Part shown: piece after piece, positions 5,614 to 6,847 of the stretch
How positions within the stretch are numbered: the stretch's first letter is position 1
Layout: every line of letters starts with the position of its first letter
Origin: Acidimicrobiales bacterium
Lineage (GTDB): Bacteria; Actinomycetota; Acidimicrobiia; Acidimicrobiales; JABEUL01
DNA length: 6,847 nt
Assembly: GCA_027451605.1 (NCBI GenBank)
Contig: DAIDJA010000098.1
Coordinates: 1 to 6,847, forward strand
Direction: 5' to 3'
Notes under the pieces: model-generated
What the model was told of the DNA's origin: nothing
What the model saw: only the letters and a program-made list of their open reading frames with translations
Databases searched by the model: none
Made by a program: the position numbers and the translations under genes

Positions 5614-6702
5614 GTGAATGAAAAAGAGATACTTGGTTGGTTAGCCGACCGATCTGATAAAAGCGGCAATTCAATATTTATAGGTGATGACGCCGCTTAT
5701 CTGGATGAGCTCTCCGGAGTTTATTTGACTACAGACACTTTGGTTGAAGACGTCCACTTTATCAAAGATCTATTCAGCCATTTTGATTTGGCTTATCGCG
5801 CAATCGGTACGGCTCTAAGTGATCTGGCTGCCATGGGGACCATCCCGAGGTATATTTTGGTGGCCCTCGGTGCCCCCAAGACATTTAACGTGCGGGCGTT
5901 TTTAGAAGAAGTTCTGGAAGTTGCAAAGTTATTTCAAGTCTCTTTGATCGGCGGTGACATTACAAATTCGTCGAATATTTTTGTCAATGTAACCTGCATC
6001 GGTTACGACGGTTCGGAGTTGAAAGGACAAAAACCTAAAAAGCCGTCAGAATTGACCTTAAGGGGTGGTTTAAAACCCAATCAAGATATATTTGTAACCG
6101 GTATGTGCGGTATGTCTCATGTTGGACTAAAGATTGCAAAAAAAATAGCCACGATGACAGGCAACGGTAAGAGAGGATCATCTGTAGAAATTAAATTTAA
6201 CAAAGCAAGCCGAAAGCGAGGCGATTCAGCATCTCAAAGTTTGGACTTAAGATTTTCTAAAAGTGTTAAATCCATTCGAGATTCGGTAATCACATTAAGT
6301 GAATTTGAAAGGGATTGTCTTGATAAGTATTTAAGGCCGGAACCCAAAATCCGCCAGGCAATCATAGCTAAAAAATGCGGTGCCACGGCAATGACGGATA
6401 CTTCAGATTCATTGTCAACGAGCCTATATGACTTCGTGTCAAAGTCAAAATGCGGAATTGTGTTGGAGGGCATACCAAATATGTCCGGAATTACCGAAAC
6501 GACCCTTTTATCGGGTGGCGAAGACTACGAGATAGTTTTTTCGATTGACAGTGACAAAACCGACCAAATGCTTTCCGAGTTTAGGTTAAACGACCTTTTA
6601 CTCCCTATCAAATTAGGACACAGCGATCCTTCGATTGCTACGGTGTTTTTGCGTGGTACTCCTTTAAAAACACGAGGATATGAACATAAGTTCAACGATT
6701 GA
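5614..6702 (+). CDS. thiL: Thiamine-monophosphate kinase
   Basis: Cytoplasmic kinase adding a phosphate from ATP to thiamine monophosphate to make thiamine diphosphate, the active cofactor. Family motifs in order: IGDDAA (23-28), TTDTLVEDVHF (39-49), LSDLAAMG (68-75), LIGGD (111-115), VTGMCG (161-166), DTSDSL (262-267) and LLSGGEDYE (298-306). The acidic residues expected to bind magnesium (D25, D26, D41, D70, D115, D262, D265) are kept. The protein has 362 aa against about 325 for E. coli ThiL; the excess is mainly a basic, Ser-rich stretch at about 180-232, plus a smaller addition near 135-150. Several usually conserved residues differ: SDG is SDS (S266), TGxxGDS is TGMCGMS (M167), LVEGVHF is LVEDVHF. 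GTG 5614 is the only start before an in-frame TGA at 5596; a weak GGA lies eight bases upstream. A divergent but probably active enzyme. Confidence 0.9.
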   Translation: MNEKEILGWLADRSDKSGNSIFIGDDAAYLDELSGVYLTTDTLVEDVHFIKDLFSHFDLAYRAIGTALSDLAAMGTIPRYILVALGAPKTFNVRAFLEEVLEVAKLFQVSLIGGDITNSSNIFVNVTCIGYDGSELKGQKPKKPSELTLRGGLKPNQDIFVTGMCGMSHVGLKIAKKIATMTGNGKRGSSVEIKFNKASRKRGDSASQSLDLRFSKSVKSIRDSVITLSEFERDCLDKYLRPEPKIRQAIIAKKCGATAMTDTSDSLSTSLYDFVSKSKCGIVLEGIPNMSGITETTLLSGGEDYEIVFSIDSDKTDQMLSEFRLNDLLLPIKLGHSDPSIATVFLRGTPLKTRGYEHKFND

Positions 6703-6757
6703 GGTTAGTTATTGATGTTGTTTTGTCCTAGCCGGGCAGTTTTCGCGGGCCACGGAA

Positions 6758-6787
6758 TTGACATTTCTTTCAATTTGGATCTAAATT
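6758..6787 (+). promoter_or_regulatory. Candidate promoter near the right edge
   Basis: A perfect TTGACA (6758-6763), an 18-bp spacer and TAAATT (6782-6787, four of six matches to TATAAT). Transcription would start near 6794, at or next to an ATG whose frame stays open to the window end. It suggests that a new transcription unit begins here. Confidence 0.35.
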
Positions 6788-6793
6788 TATGAA

Positions 6794-6847
6794 ATGCCGT
6801 TATACGGAAGGGGCAAAGGCTATTTAGAAAAGATCAAGGGGATAAAT
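6794..6847 (+). CDS. Possible start of an unrecognised gene, cut by the window end
   Basis: ATG 6794 opens a frame of 18 codons to the window end (MPLYGRGKGYLEKIKGIN) with no stop; the same frame is closed by TAA at 6782. There is no ribosome binding site. The only support is the promoter-like sequence directly upstream, which would make the message leaderless. I do not recognise the sequence, and 18 open codons can easily be chance. The rest of 6703-6793 shows only a 26-codon ORF from ATG 6715, which I do not believe. Confidence 0.15.
   Translation, partial: MPLYGRGKGYLEKIKGIN

Noticed and set aside
1..6847. A new multi-gene defence or metabolic system
   Set aside because: All five main genes fall in known families with unrelated roles, and gene orientation alternates, which argues against one operon or system.

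Overview
The window is a 6.8-kb stretch of bacterial chromosome with four complete genes, one gene cut by the left edge, and one long non-coding gap. The organism is most likely a moderate- to low-GC actinobacterium. Three things point that way: a GTP-type PEP carboxykinase, an MFS carrier whose N-terminal half resembles a family common in actinobacteria, and a DoxX-Rieske fusion that I associate with acidimicrobial-type actinobacteria. This assignment is inference from protein style; no rRNA or other marker is present. Starts are ATG or GTG and Shine-Dalgarno signals are mostly weak.

Layout: (1) 1-678 (+), sufC, the Fe-S assembly ATPase, lacking its first few codons. (2) 680-1819 (-), a membrane DoxX-like domain fused to a Rieske [2Fe-2S] domain; its stop lies one base from the sufC stop, tail to tail. 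(3) 1856-3187 (+), an MFS-type transporter, divergent from the DoxX-Rieske gene across a very short shared promoter region. (4) 3280-5082 (-), pckG, complete, convergent with the MFS gene and preceded by a good promoter and ribosome binding site. (5) 5083-5613, a 531-bp non-coding gap between divergent pckG and thiL, about 27% GC by hand count (5101-5580) and rich in inverted and direct repeats. (6) 5614-6702 (+), thiL, thiamine-monophosphate kinase, with an internal insertion and some unusual motif residues. (7) 6703-6847, no supported gene, but a promoter-like sequence and a short open start running off the right edge.

The genes do not form one pathway: Fe-S cluster assembly, a membrane redox protein that needs an Fe-S cluster, a carrier of unknown substrate, the entry step of gluconeogenesis, and the last step of thiamine diphosphate synthesis. 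Apart from sufC, which presumably ends a suf operon lying to the left, each gene looks like its own transcription unit. I found no mobile element, CRISPR array, tRNA or rRNA, and no clear new multi-gene system. The parts most worth a second look are the DoxX-Rieske protein with its internal twin-arginine motif, the repeat-rich pckG-thiL gap, and the altered motifs of ThiL.
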